DNA of 64,000 bases from Saccharospirillum sp. MSK14-1 (GCF_003054965.1 NZ_MIES01000005.1:19348-83347); one strand, 5' to 3'; counted from the stretch's first letter, positions 17,607 to 28,052 are shown. Program-made: numbers and translations. The notes: generated by a model from the sequence alone, not told the origin.

Positions 17607-17664
17607 GGGGAGACGCCAAAGACCACTAACACAGCGTCCAGCGTCTCCCGTTTCGCGTCTTCCG
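17607..17664 (+). repeat. Dispersed intergenic repeat, copy 2, with inverted arms
   Basis: GGGAGACGC (17608-17616) and GCGTCTCCC (17641-17649) form a perfect 9-bp inverted repeat around a 24-nt loop, followed by GCGTCTTCCG (17655-17664). It shares GGGAGACGCCAA and GCGTCTTCCG with copy 1 upstream of the orphan gene. It may also act as the orphan gene's terminator structure. Confidence 0.65.
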
Positions 17665-17708
17665 GCGCACAGCGCCAAACTGATCCTTTTTTATTCAGCC
17701 TAAGCGGT

Positions 17709-17714
17709 TATAAT
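17709..17714 (+). promoter_or_regulatory. -10 box of the typA promoter
   Basis: A perfect TATAAT lies 33 bp before the GTG start of typA. The -35 region is only a T-rich stretch around 17686-17692, so the -10 carries most of the evidence. Confidence 0.55.
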
Positions 17715-17747
17715 GCGCGCCCCTTATTTCCCCCGGACCCTGAAGTT

Positions 17748-19565
17748 GTGATCGAGAACCTGCGTAATATCGCCATCATCGCCCACGTTGACCATGGTAA
17801 AACCACCCTGGTCGACAAGCTGCTGCAGCAGTCCGGCACCCTCGGCCGCAAGGACCAGGGCGCCGAGCGCATCATGGACTCCAATGACCAGGAGCGTGAG
17901 CGCGGTATTACCATTCTGGCCAAAAACACGGCCATTAAGTGGCAGGACTATCGCATCAACATCGTCGATACTCCCGGACACGCCGACTTCGGCGGCGAAG
18001 TGGAGCGGGTATTGTCGATGGTCGACTCGGTGCTGTTGCTGGTCGACGCCGTCGACGGCCCGATGCCACAGACGCGTTTCGTGACCTCCAAGGCGTTCGA
18101 AAAAGGCCTCAACCCCATTGTTGTCATCAACAAGATCGACCGCCCGGGCGCCCGTCCGGATTGGGTCATGGATCAGGTCTTCGATCTGTTTGACCGCCTC
18201 GGCGCGACTGACGAACAGTTGGACTTCCCGATCATCTATGCCTCTGCGTTGAACGGCATCGCCGGTGATGATCCGGAGAGCATGGCTGACGACATGACGC
18301 CGCTGTTCGAAATGATCACCAAGCAGGTGAAAGCGCCCAACGTCGAAATGGACGGCCCGCTGCAGATGCAGATTTCCGCCCTCGACTACAACTCTTACGT
18401 CGGTGTTATCGGTGTCGGCCGCATCAAGCGCGGCAAGCTGAAGACCAACGATCAGGTGGTTGTGGTTGGCCGCGATGGCAGCAAGAAGAAAGGTCGCATC
18501 CTGCAGGTCATGGGTTACCACGGTCTGGAGCGTGTTGAAGTGCCTGAAGCCGAAGCCGGCGACATCGTCTGCATCACCGGCATCGAAGGCTTGAACATCT
18601 CCGATACGATTTGCGAACCGAACACCCCTGAAGCACTGCCCGCGTTGACCGTTGATGAACCAACAGTGAGCATGACCTTCCAGGTTAACGACTCACCCTT
18701 CGCCGGTCTGGAAGGCAAGTTTGTGACCTCGCGCAATATAAAAGATCGCCTGGATCAGGAACTGATTGCCAACGTCGCCCTGCGCGTTGAACAGGGCGAA
18801 ACTGCGGACAAATTCAAAGTCTCCGGTCGCGGTGAGCTGCACTTGTCGGTGTTGATCGAAAACATGCGCCGCGAAGGGTTTGAACTGGCAGTATCGCGTC
18901 CGGAAGTGGTGCAACGAGTGATCGACGGCGAAGTTCAGGAGCCGTACGAGCATGTCGTAATCGACATCGAAGAACAGCACCAGGGCGGTGTGATGGAAGA
19001 ACTCGGTTTGCGCAAAGCCGAGATGACCAACATGGAAAACGATGGCAAGGGCCGCATCAAGCTCGAGTTCATCGTGCCGTCACGTGGCCTGATCGGTTTC
19101 CGTGGCATGTTCCTGACACTGACCTCCGGCTCCGGCATCATGACCTCGATCTTCGATCACTACGGCCCGGTTAAAGGTGGCGAAATGTCCGGTCGCCAAA
19201 ACGGCGTACTGGTGAGCATGGCCAAAGGCAAGACGCTGGCCTACAGCTTGTTCCAGTTGCAGGATCGCGGCCGTCTGTTGCTCGGTCACGGTGAAGAAAT
19301 CTACGAAGGTCAGATCATCGGTATTCACAGCCGCGATAACGACCTGGTGGTGAACCCGACCAAGGCCAAACAGCTCACCAACGTGCGTGCCTCCGGTACT
19401 GACGAAGCCACCACGCTGAGCCCGCCGATTCGTCATACTCTGGAACAGGCGCTGGAATTTATCGAAGACGATGAGCTGGTGGAAGTCACCCCAGAATCCA
19501 TCCGTCTGCGCAAAAAGCTGCTGACCGAAAACGAGCGCAAACGCGCCGGTCGCGGCAAAGGCTGA
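17748..19565 (+). CDS. typA: Translational GTPase TypA/BipA
   Basis: 605 residues, the normal TypA length, from a GTG start ([21 protein letters not shown]). The GTPase motifs are G1 [10 protein letters not shown]3 [12 protein letters not shown] and G4 NKIDR. Elongation-factor-like beta-barrel and EF-G-type domains follow, then the TypA-specific C-terminal domain ([29 protein letters not shown], later [12 protein letters not shown]). It is a ribosome-associated GTPase implicated in 50S assembly and in cold and stress adaptation. Confidence 0.98.
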   Translation: MIENLRNIAIIAHVDHGKTTLVDKLLQQSGTLGRKDQGAERIMDSNDQERERGITILAKNTAIKWQDYRINIVDTPGHADFGGEVERVLSMVDSVLLLVDAVDGPMPQTRFVTSKAFEKGLNPIVVINKIDRPGARPDWVMDQVFDLFDRLGATDEQLDFPIIYASALNGIAGDDPESMADDMTPLFEMITKQVKAPNVEMDGPLQMQISALDYNSYVGVIGVGRIKRGKLKTNDQVVVVGRDGSKKKGRILQVMGYHGLERVEVPEAEAGDIVCITGIEGLNISDTICEPNTPEALPALTVDEPTVSMTFQVNDSPFAGLEGKFVTSRNIKDRLDQELIANVALRVEQGETADKFKVSGRGELHLSVLIENMRREGFELAVSRPEVVQRVIDGEVQEPYEHVVIDIEEQHQGGVMEELGLRKAEMTNMENDGKGRIKLEFIVPSRGLIGFRGMFLTLTSGSGIMTSIFDHYGPVKGGEMSGRQNGVLVSMAKGKTLAYSLFQLQDRGRLLLGHGEEIYEGQIIGIHSRDNDLVVNPTKAKQLTNVRASGTDEATTLSPPIRHTLEQALEFIEDDELVEVTPESIRLRKKLLTENERKRAGRGKG

Positions 19566-19573
19566 TAAAAAAT

Positions 19574-19634
19574 CGGGCAACGCCACGGTATTGCCCGCTT
19601 TCCTTCTCAGCTCACGGCATTCTGCAGTGAGCTG
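19574..19634 (+). terminator. typA: Tandem hairpins after typA
   Basis: CGGGCAA (19574-19580) pairs with TTGCCCG (19591-19597), followed by CTTTCCTTCT, a usable though imperfect U-rich tail. A second 8-bp stem, CAGCTCAC with GTGAGCTG (19608-19615 and 19627-19634), follows immediately. The pair separates typA from the kinase gene. Confidence 0.6.
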
Positions 19635-19682
19635 AACTACACTCTTTCCACTTGTTGTCTGTTCGCTTAGTGGAAGAGCGCT

Positions 19683-21677
19683 GTGCCCAACTCTGTCTTG
19701 GCCCCATCCCGGAAACGACCCTCCTTATCTCGACGTTTATTGGTCTGGATCGCTGGCCTGTTCGTCACCCTCGTTGTCATCACCACCACGATACAATTGA
19801 GCCTTGAGTATTCCGAAGAAGAGGAATCGGGCGCTCGTGAAATTGCCTTCACGCTGGCGAGCAGCCGGGATGTTCTCGCCAACGCTTTATGGAGTTTTGA
19901 CCCCATTCAGATCCAGGCGTCTGCCGACCTGCTCTATGAACACGCGCTGATCACCGCGGTGTACATCATTTCCGAAGACATTTCGCTCAACGAATGGCGT
20001 GGTCCTTCACGGACTTGGCCCGGTGTCAGCCAACATTTCGAATTGCCTGGTTACCCCGACATCCACGTTGAAAGCATCGGCAATCTGTTCAATAAACGAC
20101 TGCGTTTTACGCTCGACATCGTCTTCCCCGCCAATGGTGTGGAGTATTCCGTCGGCCGTGCGGTGGTGTATTCCGATGCGGGTATTATTCTCGGTGAAAG
20201 CTTGAACAACCTGGTCTTTACCGTCCTCAGTTCGATCTTGCTGTGTTTTATCTTGATCTTGGTGACGGCCATCTCAGTGCGCTACCTGGTTGAGAACCGA
20301 CTGCGCGCTATGCAAGATGTGATTGCCACCATCGAACCCGAAGACGATGTCTTTCGCGCTCAGTTGTTACCGGGTTGGCTGGCCCGCGAAGAAGACGAAA
20401 TTGGCTTGTTAGCAGTCACGCTGAATCGCTTACAAATACAACTGGCCGACCGTTCCTTACGCATTAAACAACATCAGCAAAACCTCGAGTTACAGATACA
20501 ACAACGCACGCAGGAGCTGGAAGATACGTTGACGCAGTTGCGCATCAGTAATGCGCACAAGAATGAATTTCTGGCCAACATGAGCCATGAAATTCGCACA
20601 CCGATGAACGGCATTATCGGCATGGCCGAGCTGATGCAAGACAGCGAATTAAACCCGACTCAACACGACTACCTGGCCACCATTCTCAATTCGGCTCAAG
20701 CGCTGACCACCATTTTGAACGACATCCTCGACCTGTCGAAAATTGAAGCGGGCAAACTGGAATTGGAAATCATCGATTTCGATCTGCCCGACCTGGTTGA
20801 TGAAACGCTGGCATTATTTATTAAGCCGGCAGAAGACAAAGGTATCGCGCTGACTGTATCGCTCGACCCGGATCTGCCGCGACGCGTCAACGGTGATCCC
20901 AATCGCTTGCGTCAGCTGCTGTTAAACCTGCTCGGCAATGCGCTGAAATTTACCGATCATGGGCAGATTGAGGTGCGAGTGCGCTCTACCGATCGTGCCG
21001 ATCAGATGCATTTTGAAATTCGCGACACCGGTATTGGCATCCGCCAGGATCGTCAGAACGCGCTGTTCGATGCCTTTTTTCAGGCTCACAGTCAGGGCCG
21101 ATATGGTGGCACCGGTTTGGGATTGGCCATCTGCCAACGACTGGTGGAGTTAATGAACGGCCAGATCGGTTTCACCAGCCAGGTGGGGCAAGGGTCGACG
21201 TTCTGGTTCGAGATTGAACTGAGCCAGCATCAGGGCGAAGTCGCTCAGCCGTCGTCATTGCCGCACCCTGAAACACCTCAGCGTCCGTTGCGTCCGGCTC
21301 ACCTGTTGCTGGTTGAAGATAACGTGGTCAATCAACGGGTGGCCGAGGGCATGCTGCATTCTTTAGGCATGTCAGTGGTGTTGGCCGTCAACGGCGAACA
21401 AGCCCTGAATCGGCTGCAGTCCGAGCCCTTCGATCTGGTGTTGATGGATTGCGAAATGCCGGTGATGGATGGCTACGAAGCATCGCGGCGGATTCGCGCG
21501 CTTGAGGATGATGTCTTGCGACAGATTCCCATCATCGGGTTGTCCGCTCACGCCATGATGGACCATCAGCGCGAAGCCTTGGAGGCGGGCATGGATGGTT
21601 ATCTGACCAAACCCCTGCGCCGCCAGGCATTAGCCGCCATGTTAGCGCGCTGGTTACCGTCGGATCAGTCGGGGTAA
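19683..21677 (+). CDS. Hybrid sensor histidine kinase/response regulator
   Basis: 664 residues from a GTG start. Residues 20-38 form a membrane helix, followed by a periplasmic sensor of about 140 residues and a second helix ([25 protein letters not shown]). A HAMP-like/coiled-coil region ([34 protein letters not shown]) leads to HisKA with the phospho-acceptor His302 in [19 protein letters not shown]. HATPase_c follows ([29 protein letters not shown]). The C-terminal receiver domain has Asp589 in [16 protein letters not shown] and KP near the end. No partner regulator lies beside it. Its last 13 bp overlap the convergent BatD gene. The signal is unknown. Confidence 0.93.
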   Translation: MPNSVLAPSRKRPSLSRRLLVWIAGLFVTLVVITTTIQLSLEYSEEEESGAREIAFTLASSRDVLANALWSFDPIQIQASADLLYEHALITAVYIISEDISLNEWRGPSRTWPGVSQHFELPGYPDIHVESIGNLFNKRLRFTLDIVFPANGVEYSVGRAVVYSDAGIILGESLNNLVFTVLSSILLCFILILVTAISVRYLVENRLRAMQDVIATIEPEDDVFRAQLLPGWLAREEDEIGLLAVTLNRLQIQLADRSLRIKQHQQNLELQIQQRTQELEDTLTQLRISNAHKNEFLANMSHEIRTPMNGIIGMAELMQDSELNPTQHDYLATILNSAQALTTILNDILDLSKIEAGKLELEIIDFDLPDLVDETLALFIKPAEDKGIALTVSLDPDLPRRVNGDPNRLRQLLLNLLGNALKFTDHGQIEVRVRSTDRADQMHFEIRDTGIGIRQDRQNALFDAFFQAHSQGRYGGTGLGLAICQRLVELMNGQIGFTSQVGQGSTFWFEIELSQHQGEVAQPSSLPHPETPQRPLRPAHLLLVEDNVVNQRVAEGMLHSLGMSVVLAVNGEQALNRLQSEPFDLVLMDCEMPVMDGYEASRRIRALEDDVLRQIPIIGLSAHAMMDHQREALEAGMDGYLTKPLRRQALAAMLARWLPSDQSG

Positions 21678-23242
21678 AGCTGCGCCGGATCGGCTTTGCT
21701 CGGTGACCCCTGTCGCTGTTGCTTTAGCAACGCGCTCAATAACCGCTTCCGCTCGGCGCGACTGGGCGCCGCAGACGGTTCGGGGCCATAGAGGCTGGCA
21801 TTTACTCGCCCCCAAATGGCGGCTGCGGACGCGGGCAGTTGCGCCAGTGATTGGTAGGGCTCAACCCCTTCCTGCACCAACCAATCCAGTACGGCCCGTC
21901 GAAAGCGCAATGGATCACGCTCATCCAGTAACTGGGCCGGTCGCAATGGCTTTGGCTTAACGGGCCGCGTGGATGGCGCGGCGGGCCGGCTGCGGCGCTT
22001 ACGCCAGATCAGCATACCCGTCAGCAACCAGCCCAAACCCAGGGCAAGGCTGATCCAGGGCCAGATGGTGCGCACAGGCAGGACGGATTCCGGCAGCGCC
22101 TCGGTCGGCAGCGGCGTTGGCTGCAATGCCTGACTGGCTTCGGGCAGTACGTCAATGGTCCGCGCAGGTAACTCCGCATAGGCTAACTGATCGCGCTGCA
22201 GATCCCACCAGGGCAACCTTAGGGCCGGCAGACGCTGACGACCGGGGTCCGTCAACACCAAGGCCGCCAGATCGCGGCGCTGACGATCATTGAACTCCGG
22301 TGCGTTGCGATACAGCCGCCAGCTTTCGTCCGTCATATTGGCCAGGGGATCGGGCAGCCGCGTCGGCGGCAACCCATCGACCTCGGTAATCACGGTCCAG
22401 TCCTGGGGCGCATGAGCGGTCAGTTGTAACTGCTCGGGCAGATTATCGCTGAGCGTTAAGGTTCTGGCAGGTAACCAGGCAGCGTCATCGGGGTATTCAT
22501 CGGGGATGGGTTTGACGGCCATGTGGATGCCCGGATGAGTCCGCTCCACCGACCGCCACTCGCCATAAGGCCCGGCCTGATACCGACCCACAAAGCGAAT
22601 CGGCGGAATCTCCAGTTGCCCGGGGTGGTCCGCGATCAGGCGGTACTTCAGCCGAAAGCGTCGAATCTGGCTGCCATTGCGGTATTCAGTGACGTTGCTT
22701 TCATCAAGCAGCTCGATGTTGAAATCGCCAAAACTCAGATCGTCGTATTCGCCCTGCAAACGCACCTGATACCACAGGTCGAGCGTTATCTGGGTGGGCT
22801 GTCCGATATAAAGCTCGCGTTCATCAACCGTGACCTCCAGCCGGACCGCATCGGCCGGTAAGGCATCGCCTCGGTTAGCCGGGTCGAGCACCTCAATTAG
22901 AATGCGTTCACTGCGCTCATCCCCAAAACGGAAGGACGGCACCTGCAAGGTGCCAATATGACGCGGGCGTAACCACAGATGCCATTCGCGCCACGCTTGA
23001 ATACTGCCGTTACTGGAGCGACGCAGACGCTGCCCCTGGGTTTGCTGATCGATGTCAAAGAGCGCCGACAGGGGCGTTAGATCCAGCGGGTAACGAGCAC
23101 TGTCCGGATTAGCGCGGATGGTGAGTTCCAGGTGTTCGTCCTGATACAGCCGAGTGCGGTCGACCTCGGCCTCCACCGCCGCCCGGGCGGCTGTCTGAGC
23201 CAATACGAGCGCCAAGACCAGACACAGCCGACGAGCTACCAT
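21665..23242 (-). CDS. batD: BatD-like protein (oxygen-tolerance/DUF7939-type, last gene of Bat operon)
   Basis: 525 residues with a signal peptide (MVARRLCLVLALVLAQTAARA). The extracytoplasmic part has beta-sandwich repeats (ELTIRANPDSARYPLDLTPL; RLEVTVDERELYIGQPTQITLDLWYQV). A single transmembrane segment near residue 400 (IWPWISLALGLGWLLTGMLIW) is followed by a basic cytoplasmic tail. This is the BatD layout. It overlaps the BatB/C gene by 7 bp at its start. In other bacteria Bat proteins are linked to aerotolerance and envelope stress. The molecular role is not established. Confidence 0.85.
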   Translation of the reverse strand: MVARRLCLVLALVLAQTAARAAVEAEVDRTRLYQDEHLELTIRANPDSARYPLDLTPLSALFDIDQQTQGQRLRRSSNGSIQAWREWHLWLRPRHIGTLQVPSFRFGDERSERILIEVLDPANRGDALPADAVRLEVTVDERELYIGQPTQITLDLWYQVRLQGEYDDLSFGDFNIELLDESNVTEYRNGSQIRRFRLKYRLIADHPGQLEIPPIRFVGRYQAGPYGEWRSVERTHPGIHMAVKPIPDEYPDDAAWLPARTLTLSDNLPEQLQLTAHAPQDWTVITEVDGLPPTRLPDPLANMTDESWRLYRNAPEFNDRQRRDLAALVLTDPGRQRLPALRLPWWDLQRDQLAYAELPARTIDVLPEASQALQPTPLPTEALPESVLPVRTIWPWISLALGLGWLLTGMLIWRKRRSRPAAPSTRPVKPKPLRPAQLLDERDPLRFRRAVLDWLVQEGVEPYQSLAQLPASAAAIWGRVNASLYGPEPSAAPSRAERKRLLSALLKQQRQGSPSKADPAQLYPD

Positions 23243-24810
23243 AGCGTCGCCCCTGGATCGGTAGTCGGTGCCTGCCGGTATTCCTGCTGCAACCGGCGTT
23301 CTAACAGATTGCCCCGGGGTGGTGGCACTCGATTCAGCAGTTGTTCGAGCCGCGCATTCTGCACCCGCTGCTGGGCCTCCAAGGCGGCTTCGGCGGAGTT
23401 TTCGCCCGCTGACGATTGGGCGGAAGAGTCACCTTGCTCAAGGTCGAGCGATTCACTCGGTCGGTCGTCTGCCTCTTCCGACTCATCCGCTTGTGGCGGC
23501 GGATGCCGCGCCAGAAAGTCGGCCACCAACTGGCGATTGTACTGCGCCGCCGGGTGATCACTCTGAGCCAGCGCCTGATCATAAGCCTCCAGCGCCGCCT
23601 CCAGTTCGCCCAGATGCACCAGTGCATTGGCGCGATTGTAATGTGCATCGGCATCATTGAGCTGCGCCCAATACTGCGCAGCCGTGGCATAGTCACCGGC
23701 TTCGAAGGCGAGCTGAGCTTGTAATTCTGGGCGCTCGGTTAAGTCTCGTCCCCGATCGATATCCCCCTGACGCCAAGCTTGATAAGCCTTTTGTTCGGCG
23801 TTTTGCCACAGTGTGTCGGCGGCCACCGGCAGCGGCTGCCAAAGCAATGCCGAGGTGCCCATCAATGGCACCAGGAACACCAGCCCTCGTCGATACCAGG
23901 GCAGCAGCAACAGCAGGGCGGGCAGCAATAACCACGGACCGATATCCTGAAGCGACGACCCGGCCAGACCGATACTGCGGCGAACCGTCAACCACTCAAC
24001 GGGTGGTTCAGACCCCAACGCCAGCAATTGACCATCGAGTCGCCGGGCCGCGCGTTGAAAGGCGTCGCGGTTCAGACTGGCGACCACCAGACGGTCACCG
24101 TCGGTCACAAACCCATCGCCATTGGGCAAGGATATCGGCCCACCTTCTTCGGTCCCGACGGGCATAATCCAGGTGCTGCCACCGCTGCTGTTGTCACTGT
24201 TGATCACGTCGAGCCTGTCGCCGCCCGGATCGTCCGTCAGCCAGAGCCGATGCAGCGGTTGGCCAGCCAGTTGCGCCTCTTTCTCCGCCAGCAACTGGAA
24301 GGCGAGATCCGGGCGGTTGCCGTAACGTGGCATTTGAAAGGGATCGAGCTGCTCCAACTGCAACGCCAGAGTCTGGGCGTCTTCGGTCAAAGGCATCAAC
24401 CAATGCGCTGAGGCGGAATAGACAATGACGGCGGTGCGTTCAAACAAGCCGGAGCCGGCCCAGTCGAGTACGGTACGGCGGGCTCGCTCCAGCCGTGACG
24501 GCGTCAGGTCTTCCGTCGCCATCGACAGTGTATTGTCCAGGATCACCACCAGATTGCCGGTACTCAAACCGGTCGTGCTGGTCTGGGTCCGTGCCGGTCC
24601 GGCTAAGGCGACGATGATCAGTACACCCGCCAGACCCAGCATCCATTGATGACCCACGGGGTCACGTCCGGCCTGATGATCGAGCGCTTTCAGCAAGTCC
24701 GGTTCAATCAGCCGTGACCAGCTGCCACTGCGGCGCCGACGCCAGCACCAGAGCCAGCCCAGAACCCAAGGCAAAATCAGCAGCAACAGCCAGGGACGCA
24801 ACCAAGTCAT
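23236..24810 (-). CDS. batB: BatB/BatC-like fusion: VWA domain plus TPR repeats
   Basis: 524 residues from the ATG at 24810 (MTWLRPWLLLLILPWVLGW), which overlaps the BatA stop as ATGA. Two N-terminal helices lead to a von Willebrand A domain whose MIDAS motif reads DNTLSMA (D-x-T-x-S instead of the usual D-x-S-x-S). A membrane segment follows near residue 300, then TPR-like repeats (YNRANALVHLGELEAALEAYDQALAQ) and an acidic Gln/Ser-rich tail. The TPR part corresponds to BatC of other species, so this is a BatB-BatC fusion. Confidence 0.85.
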   Translation of the reverse strand: MTWLRPWLLLLILPWVLGWLWCWRRRRSGSWSRLIEPDLLKALDHQAGRDPVGHQWMLGLAGVLIIVALAGPARTQTSTTGLSTGNLVVILDNTLSMATEDLTPSRLERARRTVLDWAGSGLFERTAVIVYSASAHWLMPLTEDAQTLALQLEQLDPFQMPRYGNRPDLAFQLLAEKEAQLAGQPLHRLWLTDDPGGDRLDVINSDNSSGGSTWIMPVGTEEGGPISLPNGDGFVTDGDRLVVASLNRDAFQRAARRLDGQLLALGSEPPVEWLTVRRSIGLAGSSLQDIGPWLLLPALLLLLPWYRRGLVFLVPLMGTSALLWQPLPVAADTLWQNAEQKAYQAWRQGDIDRGRDLTERPELQAQLAFEAGDYATAAQYWAQLNDADAHYNRANALVHLGELEAALEAYDQALAQSDHPAAQYNRQLVADFLARHPPPQADESEEADDRPSESLDLEQGDSSAQSSAGENSAEAALEAQQRVQNARLEQLLNRVPPPRGNLLERRLQQEYRQAPTTDPGATLW

Positions 24811-25766
24811 GCGCGGCTCCTTCGGCCGCTCAACCAACGGCCTAATGCCAACAGCACCAGAGCCACCAGCGCGGGCACCCAAAACCAATCGTGGGTTTGG
24901 CGACTGTTCAGAGATCGCTGCGGGCTGGGCTCCAACGCATTGAGCTGTTGGTACACCGCCGCCAGTTCTTCGGTGGAGCGGGCGCGGAAATAGCGTCCGC
25001 CGGTTCGGTCGGCAATGGCTGACAGCGCGGCTTCATCGACCGCGCTGTTGCTCATGGTAAACACACCCAACCGAGGTTCGGCACCAAAACCAATGCTGTG
25101 CACCCGAATACCACTGGCCTCGGCCGCTTCCGCGCTTTGTGCCGGCAAGACTTCACCCGTGGTGTTCGCGCCATCGGACAGCAGAATGATCACCGCATTG
25201 TCGGCTTGTGACTGGCGCAGTCGCTGCACCGCCAGTGCCAGTGCATCGCCAATGGCGGTGCGACTGCCGGCCATGCCCGGCTGCAAGGTGGCCAGCACCC
25301 CTTCAACAGCATCAACGTCCGGAGTGAGTGGCGCCTGTAAGGCCGCAAAATCACCAAAAACGATCAGTCCCAAAGCGTCGCCGCGACGCTGCCGTACAAA
25401 ATCACCGACCACGGCCTGGACTGCTTGATAGCGACTGATCGTCTGGTTCTGCCAACGCATATCGGCTTCAGCCATGCTCATCGACAGATCGACCACCAGC
25501 ATCAGGCTGCGACCCGGCTGCGCCGGAATGAGTGGCGGTCCCAGCGTCTGGGGTCGCGCCAGCGCCACGATCAACAAAGGCCACACCAGCCATAACCAAA
25601 AACCACTGCGGCCGGACCGAGCCGGTTCCTGATCACGATGGGACCCCAACCACCGTTGCATCAAAGGATGCTGCAAACGGTCGGCCGTTGCGCGCGCGGG
25701 CAATTGCCACCACAGCAACCAGGGCAATGGCAGCGCCAATAACGCCCAGGGCCAGGCAAAGATCAC
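24807..25766 (-). CDS. batA: BatA-like VWA-domain membrane protein
   Basis: 319 residues. I chose the GTG at 25766 because it forms a GTGA overlap with the upstream DUF4381 stop and leads directly into the first helix (MIFAWPWALLALPLPWLLWW); a TTG at 25805 would add a charged non-family leader. The VWA domain contains the MIDAS sequence LVVDLSMSMAEADM (DxSxS) and LLSDGANTTGE. C-terminal membrane helices follow (FWVPALVALVLLALGRWL). It is the expected partner of BatB in a membrane complex next to a MoxR ATPase. Confidence 0.87.
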   Translation of the reverse strand: MIFAWPWALLALPLPWLLWWQLPARATADRLQHPLMQRWLGSHRDQEPARSGRSGFWLWLVWPLLIVALARPQTLGPPLIPAQPGRSLMLVVDLSMSMAEADMRWQNQTISRYQAVQAVVGDFVRQRRGDALGLIVFGDFAALQAPLTPDVDAVEGVLATLQPGMAGSRTAIGDALALAVQRLRQSQADNAVIILLSDGANTTGEVLPAQSAEAAEASGIRVHSIGFGAEPRLGVFTMSNSAVDEAALSAIADRTGGRYFRARSTEELAAVYQQLNALEPSPQRSLNSRQTHDWFWVPALVALVLLALGRWLSGRRSRA

Positions 25767-26182
25767 CGGCACCACCGACGAATCAGCCGGCGCGCGTCGC
25801 GCCAATTAATGCGCACGGTACGCGGCCGATAGTGAGCATTCACCCAAGCCGGAGCGGTCGATTGCCCCAAGGTCCGGGCGACTTGCTCGGCAAACGCCTC
25901 GGCACTGAGCTGTCGCACCTGGGCGCCACCGGCATTGCGCAACAAGGCATGCAACAAACGTAAGCGACTTTGTGGCGGGCGTTTTTTCAGGTGTCGCAAC
26001 GCCTTCAGATAATGACGCTGGCGTTTGCTGCGGTGCCGGTAATACCACCCCGCCAGCAACGCACCCACGAGCAACACACCCAAAGCCCAGACCGGCCAGG
26101 GAGGCGGCCAGGCCGAGGGAGCTGGCGGTGCGGTGTTGGCCAGCAGTTGCTCGCTCAGACGGTTCAGATCGGCAGCGGCCAT
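25763..26182 (-). CDS. DUF4381 domain protein
   Basis: 139 residues. A short N-terminal part is followed by one membrane helix (WPVWALGVLLVGALLAGWYYRH) and a basic cytoplasmic region ending RINWRDARRLIRRWCR. This matches the small DUF4381 proteins found between the DUF58 and BatA genes in proteobacterial MoxR operons. Start and stop overlap its neighbours, so it is part of the coupled run. Confidence 0.85.
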   Translation of the reverse strand: MAAADLNRLSEQLLANTAPPAPSAWPPPWPVWALGVLLVGALLAGWYYRHRSKRQRHYLKALRHLKKRPPQSRLRLLHALLRNAGGAQVRQLSAEAFAEQVARTLGQSTAPAWVNAHYRPRTVRINWRDARRLIRRWCR

Positions 26183-27093
26183 TGGCGCACCTCCGACCAG
26201 TTAAACGTTTGGCTGGTTATCGGCAACCAGCGAGCCTGGCGCCGTCCGGACCATTGTTGCCAGCTGTCCTGACGCTCGTTAAAGGCTTGGCGATGACGGT
26301 GCCGAACCCGGGCAGAGTCCGTCGAAAGGCGCTGTTCACGGGCTTTACGATCGCCCGACCGGCTTTCAACCGACAGCGTTCCCACGGCGGGCAACTCGGC
26401 TTCAACTGCATCGATGGGTTGCAACAGGGTCAAGGCATTTAACCGCTGCATCGGCAAAGCCAGATCCAGTGAGGCCGGTGTCCAGTGATCCAGGTCAGAC
26501 AGCATCCAAAGCGTCGGCCGCCCCGCCAACACAGCCTGGATCCGGCCGACGGCCGGCGCTTCGCTATCGCGCAAATGGGTGTGCGCTAATTGAGCATGGG
26601 CCTGCGCCAGGCGCTGACAAGCGGCCGCCACATCGGCTGGGCGACGCAGGTTGAGCCACAACTCGATGCCCGGTCCGGTCACCAACAATCGCACTGGCTG
26701 GCCCAGACCGACCAGGCGCCAGCCCAGAAAGGCCGCCCAATGACTGACTAAGACCGACTTAAAAACTGTGCGACTGCCGAAATAGAGACTGGCACTGAGA
26801 TCAAGCCAGATCAGTTGCGGCTGACGCCGCTCTGACTCAAACACCCGCAGGTAGGGTTCATTGCGCCGGGCGGTCACGCGCCAATCGATGCGGCGTACAT
26901 CGTCGCCGCCTTGATAAGCACGCAGTTCCGCAAATTCCCGCCCCTGACCGCGCTGTCGACTGCGTTGTTCGCCATCGAGGTGATGACGTGACAGTCGCGC
27001 AGGCAGTCGAGACAAATCGGTCGCGATCAGCCGTAACGCCAATAGTTCCGCCAGACGGACTTCGGTGCCCGTTGGCGCCAGGTCTGGCTGCAT
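26164..27093 (-). CDS. DUF58 domain protein
   Basis: 309 residues, soluble. The DUF58 signature is clear: RGQGREFAELRAYQGGDDVRRIDWRVTARRNEPYLRVFE (seen as YQGGDDVRRIDW and ARRNEPYLR), followed by a VWA-like portion (IWLDLSASLYFGSR, MLSDLDHW). It accompanies MoxR ATPases throughout the bacteria. Its start overlaps the MoxR stop (TGATG). Confidence 0.92.
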   Translation of the reverse strand: MQPDLAPTGTEVRLAELLALRLIATDLSRLPARLSRHHLDGEQRSRQRGQGREFAELRAYQGGDDVRRIDWRVTARRNEPYLRVFESERRQPQLIWLDLSASLYFGSRTVFKSVLVSHWAAFLGWRLVGLGQPVRLLVTGPGIELWLNLRRPADVAAACQRLAQAHAQLAHTHLRDSEAPAVGRIQAVLAGRPTLWMLSDLDHWTPASLDLALPMQRLNALTLLQPIDAVEAELPAVGTLSVESRSGDRKAREQRLSTDSARVRHRHRQAFNERQDSWQQWSGRRQARWLPITSQTFNWSEVRQWPLPI

Positions 27094-28052
27094 CAGGGCA
27101 CCGCCACGCTGTCCAGCAGATGATCGACAACGGCACTGGGCGTCCAGCCTTCCGCCTGACCGGACAACGACAACACCAGTCGATGCTCAAGAATGCGATG
27201 CGCCAACCGGTGCACCTGATCGGGGGTGACAAAGTCTTCGCCTTCGAGCCAGGCCAAGGCACGGGCGCAACGTTCCAGCGCCAAGGTAGCACGCGGAGAA
27301 GCGCCGAATTCGATCACATCGGCCAGACGTCCGCTGTAATAGGCCGGGCGTCGGGTGGCATCGACCAGATGCACGATGTAATCACTGACGGCTTCGGCAA
27401 CATGAACATCACTGAGCGCCCGCCGCGCGTCGATCAATTCAGCCAGGCTGGCGAGGGTCACTGGCTCAGCCTCGACCTGCGCTTCACGTCGCCGGGCCAG
27501 TTCCAGCACGCGGCGTTCGGTGGCGGCATCGGGATAATCCAGCCGAACGCGCATCAGAAAGCGATCCAGCTGCGCCTCCGGCAAGGCATAGGTGCCTTCA
27601 TGTTCAATGGGGTTTTGGGTGGCCATCACCAGAAACGGATCGGGCAGCGAATAGGTGGTGCCGCCCACCGTTACCTGACGCTCCGACATGGCTTCCAGCA
27701 ACGCCGACTGCACTTTGGCGGGCGCACGGTTGATTTCGTCGGCCAACACCAGATTGGCAAACACCGGGCCCGGCTGGAAATCGAACTGATGGGTTTGCGC
27801 GCGGTAGATGTCCGAACCGGTGACATCGGCGGGTAACAAATCGGGGGTAAACTGAATGCGCTGGAAATCGCCGTCAATCGCAGCCGCCAGCGCCTTGATA
27901 GCCGTCGTTTTAGCCAGCCCCGGCGCGCCTTCTACCAGTAAATGGCCGTCAGCCAGCAAGGCCAACATCAATGACTCGATCAGCTCCGGCTGACCCAGAA
28001 TGCGTGTCTGCAGCGCGGTGCGCAGCCTGGACAGGGAACGATCGGTGGTCAT
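27093..28052 (-). CDS. MoxR-family AAA ATPase
   Basis: 319 residues. Walker A is EGAPGLAKTTAIKAL, Walker B is LVLADEINRAPAKVQSALLEAM, and the sensor region is ATQNPIEHEGTYALPEAQLDRF, all typical of MoxR. It is the first gene of the six-gene operon moxR, DUF58, DUF4381, batA, batBC, batD, every junction of which overlaps. MoxR proteins are thought to act as metal-insertion or folding chaperones for VWA-domain partners. Confidence 0.95.
   Translation of the reverse strand: MTTDRSLSRLRTALQTRILGQPELIESLMLALLADGHLLVEGAPGLAKTTAIKALAAAIDGDFQRIQFTPDLLPADVTGSDIYRAQTHQFDFQPGPVFANLVLADEINRAPAKVQSALLEAMSERQVTVGGTTYSLPDPFLVMATQNPIEHEGTYALPEAQLDRFLMRVRLDYPDAATERRVLELARRREAQVEAEPVTLASLAELIDARRALSDVHVAEAVSDYIVHLVDATRRPAYYSGRLADVIEFGASPRATLALERCARALAWLEGEDFVTPDQVHRLAHRILEHRLVLSLSGQAEGWTPSAVVDHLLDSVAVP

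Noticed and set aside
16988..17664. Insertion sequence ends around the orphan gene
   Set aside because: The shared words are short, direct and not terminal inverted repeats, no transposase is encoded, and no target duplication is visible. Kept only as a repeat observation.
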